Positions 44,967 to 53,295 of a stretch of 64,000 nt of DNA are shown piece by piece (the stretch's first letter is position 1; each line of letters opens with the position of its first letter). This DNA is from Micromonospora endophytica (GTDB lineage Bacteria > Actinomycetota > Actinomycetes > Mycobacteriales > Micromonosporaceae). Where the stretch lies: the NCBI RefSeq assembly GCF_003236305.1, contig NZ_POTX01000004.1, positions 1-64,000 of the forward strand, in the 5' to 3' direction. Position numbers and translations under genes: made by a program. Under the pieces are notes generated by a model that was not told the DNA's origin, ran no database searches, and worked only from the letters and a program-made list of their open reading frames with translations.

Positions 44967-45838
44967 ACGACATGCTTGAACCGCCGGCGGAGCGGGACCT
45001 GCCGCCGCGTGCGGCGTACGCGATGCGGGCCCGACTGTTGCGCGCGACCGGGCACCGTCCGGCCCGCGCGGGACGGCGGAGGATCGCCGTGGCCGGGTTG
45101 GCGCTGTCGCTCGCGACCGCTGGCGTGGTGGCCGGGGTGTGGGACCGTCCGGACCGGCCGACTGAATCGGGACCGGGGGTACGTCTGGTGGCCATGGGGG
45201 TCGCCGAGGCGTCACCGACTTCGCGCGACGCGGCCGAGCGGTGCCTGAGTTGGTTCGCCAGGGAAAGCGGCACCGGCTCGGTGCGGGGTGGGCAGCGGTT
45301 CCGGCTGACCATAGACGATCTCGCGGTGTCGATCGATGCGGATGATCGCACGCTGGTGTTGTTCATGAACGACGCCGGCTACGCGACCTGTGACTCCCGG
45401 GTGCTGGGGGTGCAGGCGCCCGGCGACACGGCGGTGGGCGGCAGCGTCGCCCAGGACCGCTGGCCGCGCGGCGGCTGGCTGCCGGGGCCGGTGCAGCGGC
45501 TGCTGTTGACCACGACCGAGGCCGACGGCGGGGACGTCGCGGTCAGCGGCCGGGTCAGCGCCCGGGTCGCCCGACTGGTGCTCGACCACGGCGACGGCCG
45601 GACCACCACCGCGCGGCTCTCCGACGGTGCGTTCGGTCTGCTGACGACCGACGCCCGACTCACCGCAGCAGACAATCCGGAGCTGGCCAGCTACGACGCC
45701 GAGGGCACGGAGATCGACAGGCGTCCGCTGTTCCAGGCCGAGGACCAGCTCGCCCACTGTTACACCACGCCGGCGGGCGAGGTGGTCTACGGCAAGCCCG
45801 CCGCCGACTGCCGCCCGGCAGAGCCCTGGCAACGCTGA
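44963..45838 (+). CDS. Membrane-anchored partner of the ECF sigma factor
   Basis: 291 aa, start set by AGGAGG and an ATGA overlap with the sigma gene. A cytoplasmic head of about 40 residues (RAAYAMRARLLRATG), a helix at about 43-60 and a large outer domain with four cysteines (RCLSW, ATCDS, AHCYTT, ADCRP). The head lacks the HxxxCxxC zinc motif, so this is not a classic zinc anti-sigma factor; position and layout still favour an anti-sigma or sensor role. Confidence 0.7.
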   Translation: MNDMLEPPAERDLPPRAAYAMRARLLRATGHRPARAGRRRIAVAGLALSLATAGVVAGVWDRPDRPTESGPGVRLVAMGVAEASPTSRDAAERCLSWFARESGTGSVRGGQRFRLTIDDLAVSIDADDRTLVLFMNDAGYATCDSRVLGVQAPGDTAVGGSVAQDRWPRGGWLPGPVQRLLLTTTEADGGDVAVSGRVSARVARLVLDHGDGRTTTARLSDGAFGLLTTDARLTAADNPELASYDAEGTEIDRRPLFQAEDQLAHCYTTPAGEVVYGKPAADCRPAEPWQR

Positions 45839-45869
45839 GGTGCCGGACCGCACACCCCACCACCCGCGC

Positions 45870-45926
45870 TGATCATGAAGTTATTGCCCTAGGAAGGCGA
45901 TTTCCAGGGCAATAACTTCATGATCA
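45870..45926. repeat. Long perfect palindrome, REP/MITE-like
   Basis: A perfect 21-bp inverted repeat: left arm 45870-45890 (begins TGATCATGAAG, ends TTGCCCT), right arm 45906-45926. After one bulged A the stem continues GGAA/TTCC, leaving a 6-base loop. It is AT-rich in a GC-rich chromosome and lies between two convergent genes. It could serve as a terminator, but its length and composition suggest a dispersed intergenic element. Confidence 0.85.
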
Positions 45927-45935
45927 ACCAGTGGG

Positions 45936-48900
45936 TCAGGACGAGGTGCGAGGGGCTTGGATGGACTCGATCACTCGGGGACGGAGTTCGGCGGCGCGGA
46001 TGACGGCGTCGACCGAGCCGACCTCGACCGCGCGCTGGATGTTGTGCACCCGGTCGAACTCCGCGGCCACCTCGCCGAGCTTCTCCGCGTGCACCGACGA
46101 GCGCAGTTCGTCGAGTTCGGCGGTGAGCGTGGCCCGGTCGGCACCGCTGGCGGCGGCGACCCGGGCCTCCAGGTCGCGTACCCGGGAATCGGCCGCGGTG
46201 CGGGACTTGACCTCGCCGGCGAAGACCACGGCGGCGGCCGGAGCGCCACCGAGCACCGACGCGAACGAGCCCTCCAACGCCAGCACCGTCATGTTCGGGT
46301 TCAGCGCCTTCGAGAAGACCACGAACGCACCACCGTGGTACCGCGAGATCACACAGAACACGATGGGCCCGCGGAAGTTCACGATGGCCCGGCCGATCTC
46401 CGCGCCGTACTCCAGTTGCAGCTTGCGCATCGACTCGGGTGAGCCGTCGAAGCCGGAGAGGTTCGCCAGCACCACCAGCGGGCGGTTGCCGCTGGCCGCG
46501 TTGATCGCCCGCGCGGCCTTCTTCGACGAGCGCGGGAAGAGCGTGCCGGCGGTGTAGGTGTCCGGGCCGTCGGTGGGCGGGAAACCGCGCCGGGGGACCG
46601 AGCGGGACTCGATGCCCAGCAGGCACACCGGGATGCCGCCGAGATGCACGTCCTGCACCACTGCGGTCTCCGCGTCGGCCATGCCCGCCCAACGTTCCAG
46701 CACCGGGTGGTCCTGGTCGGCGAGCGCCCGCATCACCGTCCGGATGTCGAACGGCTTCTTGCGCTCCGGGTTGGCGGTGCTGGAGAAGATCTCGCCGACG
46801 GTGGCGAAGTCGCTGCCGGCCACGGTGTGCGGGAAGTCGGAGATGTCGCGGTCGACAGGGTCGATGGTGGTGGTCCGGCGCGGCCCCGCCTCACCCGGTA
46901 CGACGTACGTGTGGTCGTAGTGCGACATCAGCACGTCCCGGGCGGCCGGCAGGTCCGGCGCCCAGTACTGCGCCTGCCCGTTCGGGCCCATCACCCGGTC
47001 GTAGCCGCCGATGCCGAAGTTGTCCTCGGCGGACACCCCACCGGAGAAGTCGAGCGACTGCTTGCCGGTGAGCACCATCGCCGAGTCCGGCGTCATCACC
47101 AGGATGCCCTTGGTGTGCATGAGCATCGTCGCCTCGGCGTTCCAGTACGGCTGCGCACCGACGTTGATGCCCGCCACCACGATGTTGATCTCACCGCCGT
47201 CCTGGGTGAACTCGACGATCCGCTTGAGCGCCGCCGCCACCCAGTCCATGTTCTCGGTGCCCGACGTCATCGAGATCCGGGCCCCGGCGGAGAGCGCGTA
47301 CCACTCCAGCGGCACCCGCATCCGCTCGGCCAGGTCCAGCGCGGCGATCACCCGCCGGCACTCCGGTTCGGAGAGGGCACCCAGCGACTTCGTGGGATCG
47401 CCGAGCAGCACGACCCGGCTGATGCCCTCCGGGTGTCGCGAGGTCACTGTGGTGACCACACCGGCGACGATCGCCGCCCGGTTGCGCCCCTTCGGCCGGT
47501 CGACCGGCACCAGCACGTGGTTCTCGTCCAGGTCGTGCTCGACGAAGTCACCGAGCAGCCGGGTCAGCTCGTACGGGTAGACCGTGTTGCGGCTGCTCGC
47601 GCGCAGCACCTTGAGCCGGTAGTCGTCGAGCGGCTCCACCGCGTCCACCGGCGGCTCACCGATGGTCAGCTCGGCCTCGCCGGTGGCGTCGAAGGAGATC
47701 CGTACGCCCACCTTCGTCAGCTCTCCGGTGGCCCGGTTGCGCTGCCGGGCGATGAAGAGGATCTCCTCCAGGCCGGCACCGATCGTCGTCGGCCGGACCC
47801 GACCGGCGATCATCTCCATCTCGGCGCGGGTGAGTTCGCTCGGCGGCCAGACGTAGATCACGATCCGGTTGGTGGGGAAGCGGGTCTTCGACGGCCGTCG
47901 CGACTGGGCGCGGCGGATCGAGTCGAGGCAGGCGGCGACGGCGTCCTCGGTCGTCGGCAGGGCGACCAACCGGCCATCCTGCTCCCGCAGCTCGGTCAGG
48001 TCACGCACCTGCGCGAACGCGACGAGACGCTCGTCGGAGGGGTTCTCCCGGGCCACGCACTGGAAGAGGTAGACCTCCTCGTCCGCCGACGGCAGCCGGG
48101 TCAGGTCGAACTTGTGCAGCCGCTCCAGCTGCATCCGCTGCGCGATGTACGGGTGCAGGCCACGGATCAGCCGCTCCTCGACCATCCCGGTGCTGGCCGG
48201 ACGGAACGTGAAGTGGTGGTGCATCACCGCCCCGCCGCGCCCGGCGACGGTGGTGGTGAGCCGGTGCACCTGGCGCGGCAGCGGATGCGCGTTGATCACG
48301 TCGAGTAGCGTGGCGGCCGTCGCGTCGAAGTCCTCCGGCTGGTTCTCCCAGGCCAGGTAGATGTCGGCGTCGATGGCGTCGCCGTCGCCCGCCAACTCGG
48401 CGAGCCCCCGCAGCGCGCCACCGAGCGCGTCGAAGTTCACCGCGGCGGAGACGACGCTGGAGTCGGCCCGGTCGGCGACCACGAAGGTGCAGCCGGCGAC
48501 GGCGCGGGTGCGTACGCCGGTCAGCCGCTTGTTGCCGTAGTACCGCCGGGTCAGCACCTCAAGCATCACCGCGTTGTCCAGGTGGTCCCGGACGAGCCGC
48601 TGGCCGAGCAGCCGGACCAGTGGCTCGGTGCTGCGTACCATCGCCGCGATCCGGTCGGCGCGGTCCGGGGAGTCCGGGTGCGTGTCCAGGTGCCGCAGGT
48701 GACCGCGTACCTCGGCGTAGACCCGGGCCCGGTTGCGGCGCAGCAGCGGCTGGGCGAACCAGGCGAACACCACGCCCCGCGCCAGGTCGGCGACCACCGG
48801 GAAGCGGACCTGCGTCGCGGCCACCAGCCGCTCCAGCGCGAGCCCGGCCGGCTCCCGGAGCGCCTGCTCCGGCGGCGGTTCGCGCAGCCAGGACCGGAGC

Positions 48901-51398
48901 AGCGTGGCGATGACCGAGGCGTCGGTGGCACCGCGCTGCTGGGCGAGGAAGATCCGGAAGACGGCGGCTTCCAGCTCGGGGGAGCGTTCCAGGTCGGTGA
49001 CGCCGTAGTGGCCGAGCGCCCGGGAGAGCCGGGCCTGGAACGCGTCCGGCAGCCCGGCCCGCTCGACGTCGAGGCTCTGCAGGTAGGTGTGGAAGTACTC
49101 GCGGGCGCTGTGCAGGTGGGCCCCGCCGTCCTCACCGCTGGGCCGGTTGCGGCTCAGCTCGGCGAGGTCGGCGAACGCGTTGACCAGGTCGATCTCCTCG
49201 GCCAGCGGCCGATGCCCGTCCTCGGTCGCGGCCTGCCGCGCGGCGAGGTAGTCGTCGAGCACCCGGCGGTCGTCGTGCGGGTCGACGTCGAAGCCGAGCA
49301 GCAGCCCGCGCAGATCCTCCTGGCAGCGGCGGACCTGCTGGGCCGCCGGGGCCGCGCTGGCCGCGGCGGGCAGGTCCAGTTCGACGGCGGTGGTCGGTGC
49401 CTCGGCCGCCTCGTCGGCCTCGTCGCTGAGCGGCTCCAGCCGCAGCAGCGCCGCGCCGGCCTCCACCTGGCTGCCCACCGAGACGGAACATTCCCGCAGC
49501 CGTGCCTTGAACGGTGCCCGCAGCACCGTCTCCATCTTCATGGCCTCCAGCACCAGCACCGGTGCGCCCGCCTCGACCTCGGTGCCGACCTCCAGCGGGG
49601 TGGCGACCACCAGCGCGGGCATCGGCGAGCGGAGCACGCCGCCCTCGTCACGGCTGACCCGGTGGGTGACCCCGTCCACCTCGATCAGGTGGACCGGCCC
49701 GTGGGTGCCGGTGAGCAGCCGGTACCGGGTGCCGTTGACCACGATCTGACCGGTGTGCCTGTCGAAACGGTCGAGTTCGACATCGGCGGTACGCACCGCG
49801 CTGCCCGCCTCGATGCCGACCCGGAACCGGTGCGCGCCGATCCGGGCCACCCGGGTGCGGTAGCCGACCCCGCGCAGCTTGAGGTCCAACGGCCGGCCGC
49901 TGGCGTGCCGCACCTGCGGCCGACCACCGGCCGCCGTCGCCAGCAGCCGCTGCCGCTCGACGCGCTCCTCTTCCTCGTACGCCTCGATGGCGGCGGCCGC
50001 CAGCGCGACGGCGGAGTGCCGGTGCCCGACCAGCCGGCCCTCGCCCCGGACCCGGTCGATCCAGCCGGTGTCCGCGCTGGCGTCGATCACCTCGGGCTGA
50101 TCCAGCAGGTCGAGCACGAAGCTCTTGTTCGTGGCACCGCCCTCGATGATCACTGTGGTGTTCGCCATGGCCCGCCGCAGCCGGCCGAGCGCCTCGTCGC
50201 GATCCCGCCCATACGCGATGATCTTGGCGATCATGGAGTCGAAGTCGGCGGGGATGGTGTCACCCTCGCTGACCCCGGTGTCCACCCGGATGCCCGGCCC
50301 GGCGGGCAGGTCCAGCCGGGCGATCCGGCCCGGTGAGGGCGCGAAGTCGCGGTCCGGGTCCTCGGCGTTCAGCCGGGCCTCGATGGCGTGCCCCCGCTCC
50401 AGCGGCGGCGAGCCCTCCAGCCGGCCCCCCGACGCCACGTGCAGTTGCGCCTTGACCAGGTCGAATCCCGTGGTGGCCTCGGTGATCGGATGCTCGACCT
50501 GCAACCGGGTGTTGACCTCCAGGAAGGCGAACAGCCGGTCGCCGGGGTGGTAGAGGAACTCGACGGTGGCCGCGCCCCGGTAACCGACCGCGACGGCCAG
50601 CCGCTCGGCGGACGCCTTCAGCTCGGCGGCCTGGTCCGCGTCGAGCACCGGCGACGACGACTCCTCGATGACCTTCTGGTTGCGCCGCTGCACCGAACAG
50701 TCCCGGACGCCGAGCGCCCACGCGGTGCCCTGACCGTCGGCGATCACCTGCACCTCGACGTGCCGGGCACCGGTGACCAGGCGCTCCAGGAACACGATGC
50801 CGCTGCCGAACGCCCGTGCCGCCTCCTGGCTGGTGCGCTCGTACGCGTCGACCAGCTCGGCCTCATTGTTGATCACGCGGATGCCCCGCCCGCCGCCACC
50901 CGCGGTCGCCTTCAGCATCAGCGGGTAGCCGATCCCGGCCGCGGCGGTCCGCGCGGCGTCCAGGCTCTCGACCGCGCCCCGGCTCCACGGCGCGACAGGT
51001 ACGCCGACCTCCTCGGCGATCAGCTTCGCGCCGATCTTGTCGCCGAGTTGCCGCATGGCGTCCGCGTGCGGCCCGATGAAGGTGACGCCGACCTTCTCGC
51101 ACAGCTCCGCGAACGCCGGATCCTCGGCGACGAAGCCCCAACCGACCCAGGCGGCGTCCGCCCCGGTCTCCACCAGCGCCCGCTCCAGCACCTTCAGATC
51201 GAGGTACGGGCGTCGGGACGCGGGCCCGAGGTCGTAGGCGATGTCCGCGGAGCGGACGAAAGCGGCGGTACGGTCGACGTCGGTGTAAAGGGCGACAGTC
51301 TCGACCCGCGCCCCGGTCTCGGCAGCCAGCTCTCGGACCGCGTGGATGAGCCGCATCGCGGCCTCACCACGGTTGACGATGGCGATACGGCTGAACAC
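45936..51398 (-). CDS. Single-chain multidomain acyl-CoA carboxylase
   Basis: 1820 aa, joining all parts of an acetyl/propionyl-CoA carboxylase. Biotin carboxylase at about 1-450 (IVNRGEAAMRLI, ATP-grasp GGGGRGI at 167-173, FLEVNTRLQVEHPITE), a linking barrel, biotin carrier with biotinyl K621 in LEAMKMET, a central helical region (about 700-1130) and the carboxyltransferase (about 1180-1790: GKQSLDFSGGVSAEDNFGIG, YDRVMGPNGQAQYW, GGIPVCLLGIE). This order is that of eukaryotic ACC; most actinobacteria use separate alpha and beta subunits. It should make malonyl- or methylmalonyl-CoA. No birA or fatty acid genes are adjacent. The gap 51399-51670 shows no gene. Confidence 0.93.
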   Translation of the reverse strand: MFSRIAIVNRGEAAMRLIHAVRELAAETGARVETVALYTDVDRTAAFVRSADIAYDLGPASRRPYLDLKVLERALVETGADAAWVGWGFVAEDPAFAELCEKVGVTFIGPHADAMRQLGDKIGAKLIAEEVGVPVAPWSRGAVESLDAARTAAAGIGYPLMLKATAGGGGRGIRVINNEAELVDAYERTSQEAARAFGSGIVFLERLVTGARHVEVQVIADGQGTAWALGVRDCSVQRRNQKVIEESSSPVLDADQAAELKASAERLAVAVGYRGAATVEFLYHPGDRLFAFLEVNTRLQVEHPITEATTGFDLVKAQLHVASGGRLEGSPPLERGHAIEARLNAEDPDRDFAPSPGRIARLDLPAGPGIRVDTGVSEGDTIPADFDSMIAKIIAYGRDRDEALGRLRRAMANTTVIIEGGATNKSFVLDLLDQPEVIDASADTGWIDRVRGEGRLVGHRHSAVALAAAAIEAYEEEERVERQRLLATAAGGRPQVRHASGRPLDLKLRGVGYRTRVARIGAHRFRVGIEAGSAVRTADVELDRFDRHTGQIVVNGTRYRLLTGTHGPVHLIEVDGVTHRVSRDEGGVLRSPMPALVVATPLEVGTEVEAGAPVLVLEAMKMETVLRAPFKARLRECSVSVGSQVEAGAALLRLEPLSDEADEAAEAPTTAVELDLPAAASAAPAAQQVRRCQEDLRGLLLGFDVDPHDDRRVLDDYLAARQAATEDGHRPLAEEIDLVNAFADLAELSRNRPSGEDGGAHLHSAREYFHTYLQSLDVERAGLPDAFQARLSRALGHYGVTDLERSPELEAAVFRIFLAQQRGATDASVIATLLRSWLREPPPEQALREPAGLALERLVAATQVRFPVVADLARGVVFAWFAQPLLRRNRARVYAEVRGHLRHLDTHPDSPDRADRIAAMVRSTEPLVRLLGQRLVRDHLDNAVMLEVLTRRYYGNKRLTGVRTRAVAGCTFVVADRADSSVVSAAVNFDALGGALRGLAELAGDGDAIDADIYLAWENQPEDFDATAATLLDVINAHPLPRQVHRLTTTVAGRGGAVMHHHFTFRPASTGMVEERLIRGLHPYIAQRMQLERLHKFDLTRLPSADEEVYLFQCVARENPSDERLVAFAQVRDLTELREQDGRLVALPTTEDAVAACLDSIRRAQSRRPSKTRFPTNRIVIYVWPPSELTRAEMEMIAGRVRPTTIGAGLEEILFIARQRNRATGELTKVGVRISFDATGEAELTIGEPPVDAVEPLDDYRLKVLRASSRNTVYPYELTRLLGDFVEHDLDENHVLVPVDRPKGRNRAAIVAGVVTTVTSRHPEGISRVVLLGDPTKSLGALSEPECRRVIAALDLAERMRVPLEWYALSAGARISMTSGTENMDWVAAALKRIVEFTQDGGEINIVVAGINVGAQPYWNAEATMLMHTKGILVMTPDSAMVLTGKQSLDFSGGVSAEDNFGIGGYDRVMGPNGQAQYWAPDLPAARDVLMSHYDHTYVVPGEAGPRRTTTIDPVDRDISDFPHTVAGSDFATVGEIFSSTANPERKKPFDIRTVMRALADQDHPVLERWAGMADAETAVVQDVHLGGIPVCLLGIESRSVPRRGFPPTDGPDTYTAGTLFPRSSKKAARAINAASGNRPLVVLANLSGFDGSPESMRKLQLEYGAEIGRAIVNFRGPIVFCVISRYHGGAFVVFSKALNPNMTVLALEGSFASVLGGAPAAAVVFAGEVKSRTAADSRVRDLEARVAAASGADRATLTAELDELRSSVHAEKLGEVAAEFDRVHNIQRAVEVGSVDAVIRAAELRPRVIESIQAPRTSS

Positions 51399-51670
51399 CC
51401 GATCGACCCCTCCGCTAGACCTACCTCGAACGATGCCTCAGGCTGGCAACCCCGGCAGCAATCACCTTTGTGCCTACGGGCCGACCACGCCATACCGTAA
51501 CCACCGAACCCTACGTGGCCGCGATTGTAGGAACCCGACAAAATCTTTTGGCTGTCGCAGCCCAGCCCGGTGAGCCGCGCTGGTTGCGGCACGCCGTCCG
51601 GGCCGGCAGAGGCCACAGGTTGCCGCGTCTCGTGCACCAGCGCTCAGCGGGCACCTGCTCGCGTCGGTGG

Positions 51671-52387
51671 CTAGGCCGGATGGGCGTGGGCGAGCGTGGC
51701 GTAGACGATGATGTTGTCGCGGTAGCTGTTCCGGGCGCCGTCGAACTCGCCGCCGCAGGTGATCAGCCGTAGCGCGGCGTGGTCGGTGGGCCCGTAGACG
51801 GCCTCGCTCGGAAAGTCGTCCTTCGGGTGCCGTTCGACTTTGATGACGGTGAACATGGCCCGACTGCCGTCGGCGCGGTCGATGGTGATGCCGGCACCGG
51901 GTTCGAGGTCGACGAGATCGTGGAAGCTTCCGTCGTGGCCCTTCCAGTCGACGTGGCCGGCGAGTACGGCGGGCCCGAGGGCGCCGGGCGTGGGGGCCCT
52001 GGTGTACCAGCCGACGTCGGTGGCGGAGTCGGGCACCTGCATCGTCCCGTCGGCTTGCAGGCCGAGCGGCACGGTTTCGGCGCTGACCTTCAGCGACGGG
52101 ATGGACACCCTGGTCGGAGCTGCGCTGGACATCAGCGGCCCCGAAGTCAGTTCACCCCGCTGACCGTCCGTCCGCGCAGCGCCGTCGGGTGCCATGCCGC
52201 CGTCGGGTGCCGTGCCGCTGTCCGGTGCAGCGGTGGCGGTCGTCGACGGGGAAGCGTCCGGTCGGTCAGCCACGAGGCGTCCAATGTTGATGGTGACGGC
52301 TGCGGTGAGGGCGAGCGTGGCGGCCACCGCCAGGAGCGTTCGCCCCCGGTAGTGGCCGGCTCGCGCACCGGGTTCGCCGATGGTCAT
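51671..52387 (-). CDS. Class F sortase
   Basis: 238-aa membrane-anchored transpeptidase. N-terminal helix at about 17-36, Ala/Pro/Asp-rich stalk with a GTAPDGG/GMAPDGA repeat, then the sortase barrel with H145 (AGHVDW), C211 (LITCGGEFD) and R223 (RNSYRDNIIVYA). Class F enzymes anchor proteins to actinobacterial cell walls. It lies 15 bases downstream of the CHRD surface protein, its probable substrate or operon mate. ATG 52387 gives a complete signal anchor. Confidence 0.9.
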   Translation of the reverse strand: MTIGEPGARAGHYRGRTLLAVAATLALTAAVTINIGRLVADRPDASPSTTATAAPDSGTAPDGGMAPDGAARTDGQRGELTSGPLMSSAAPTRVSIPSLKVSAETVPLGLQADGTMQVPDSATDVGWYTRAPTPGALGPAVLAGHVDWKGHDGSFHDLVDLEPGAGITIDRADGSRAMFTVIKVERHPKDDFPSEAVYGPTDHAALRLITCGGEFDGARNSYRDNIIVYATLAHAHPA

Positions 52388-52402
52388 CGCTCGGGCTCCG
52401 GG

Positions 52403-53191
52403 TCAGCTCTGTCGGGCCGGTCGACGACGCAGGCCGACGAGCACGGCGATGCCGAGCAGCGCCGCACCACCGGCCGCGTACCGGCCGAGGCTCGCCGAGT
52501 CGGCGCTGCTGCCGTCGCCCGTGGCGACTCCACCAGCGGGAACGGAACCCGCGGCGGCGCCGCTGACCATGCCGCAGGTGGCGGGGTCGGTGGCCTCGGC
52601 CGGGATGCCGTTCACGCCGACGGACTTGGCGAAGGTCGATTCGCCGAGGGCCTCCATGTCGTACTTGCCGTTGTCGTTGGCGTCGATCCCGTGCTGCACG
52701 ATGTGCAGGTCCTTGAGGTGCTCGATGGTGCCGGCCGGCAGCTCGGCGGCGGGGATGGTGCGCGCGTAGGTGAGGTTGCCGTCGCCGTCAGCGGTGGGCA
52801 TCCGGTCCACCGCCAGCCCACTGGCCTTGGTCATGTCCCCGGTGGTGGTCAGGGAGATGAAGATGTCCCCGTACATCTTCAACCCTTCCTCGGTGCTGAC
52901 GAACCCGTTGCCGTCGGCGTCAGCGGACTTGTCGGGGCAGTGGAAGTCCATGCCGTCGACCGAGCCGTGGATGTGCTGGGCATGCGGCGAGTTCGGCGTC
53001 ATGCCCTGCGACTTGATCTCCACCCGCAGGTCGCCGTCGTTGGTCGCGGTGAGCGTGGCGGTGCCGGTGGCACCGGTCTCGTTCAGATCCAGGAGCTTGA
53101 CCTGGACACTCTCATCGGCGTGCGCCGCGCCCGGGAAGGCGAAGACCAGCGCGACCGCGGGCAGGGCGAGCAGGGTACGGGACAGTCTCAC
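52403..53191 (-). CDS. CHRD-like surface protein with EF-hand and C-terminal anchor
   Basis: 262 aa from GTG 53191 (GGGAGA 7-9 bases upstream). Signal peptide to about A25, then a CHRD-like domain (VQVKLLDLNETGATGTATLTA in parts, HAQHIHG at 70-76). A canonical EF-hand loop DADGNGFVSTEE at 91-102 and a weaker one, DANDNGKYDMEA, suggest calcium binding. The C-terminus has a helix (YAAGGAALLGIAVLVGL) and basic tail RRRPARQS, the shape of a sortase sorting signal, but no LPXTG precedes it. Probably displayed on the cell surface. Confidence 0.8.
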   Translation of the reverse strand: MRLSRTLLALPAVALVFAFPGAAHADESVQVKLLDLNETGATGTATLTATNDGDLRVEIKSQGMTPNSPHAQHIHGSVDGMDFHCPDKSADADGNGFVSTEEGLKMYGDIFISLTTTGDMTKASGLAVDRMPTADGDGNLTYARTIPAAELPAGTIEHLKDLHIVQHGIDANDNGKYDMEALGESTFAKSVGVNGIPAEATDPATCGMVSGAAAGSVPAGGVATGDGSSADSASLGRYAAGGAALLGIAVLVGLRRRPARQS

Positions 53192-53210
53192 GGTATGTCT
53201 CCCATCGCTG

Positions 53211-53232
53211 ACCCCGGCCACCGTGCCGGGGT
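53211..53232 (-). terminator. Hairpin after the pseudokinase gene
   Basis: ACCCCGGC (53211-53218) / GCCGGGGT (53225-53232), perfect 8-bp stem with a 6-base loop, between the pseudokinase stop and the CHRD start on the same strand. Confidence 0.6.
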
Positions 53233-53295
53233 GTCGTCACCCGGTATTCGTCTCTGGTGCTTGTTCGGATGGGTCGGAGATTCCGGGAAACCGTC

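Noticed and set aside
52739-52753. LPAGT in the CHRD protein as a sortase motif
   Set aside because: It lies about 85 residues before the terminal helix inside the folded domain, not next to the hydrophobic tail.
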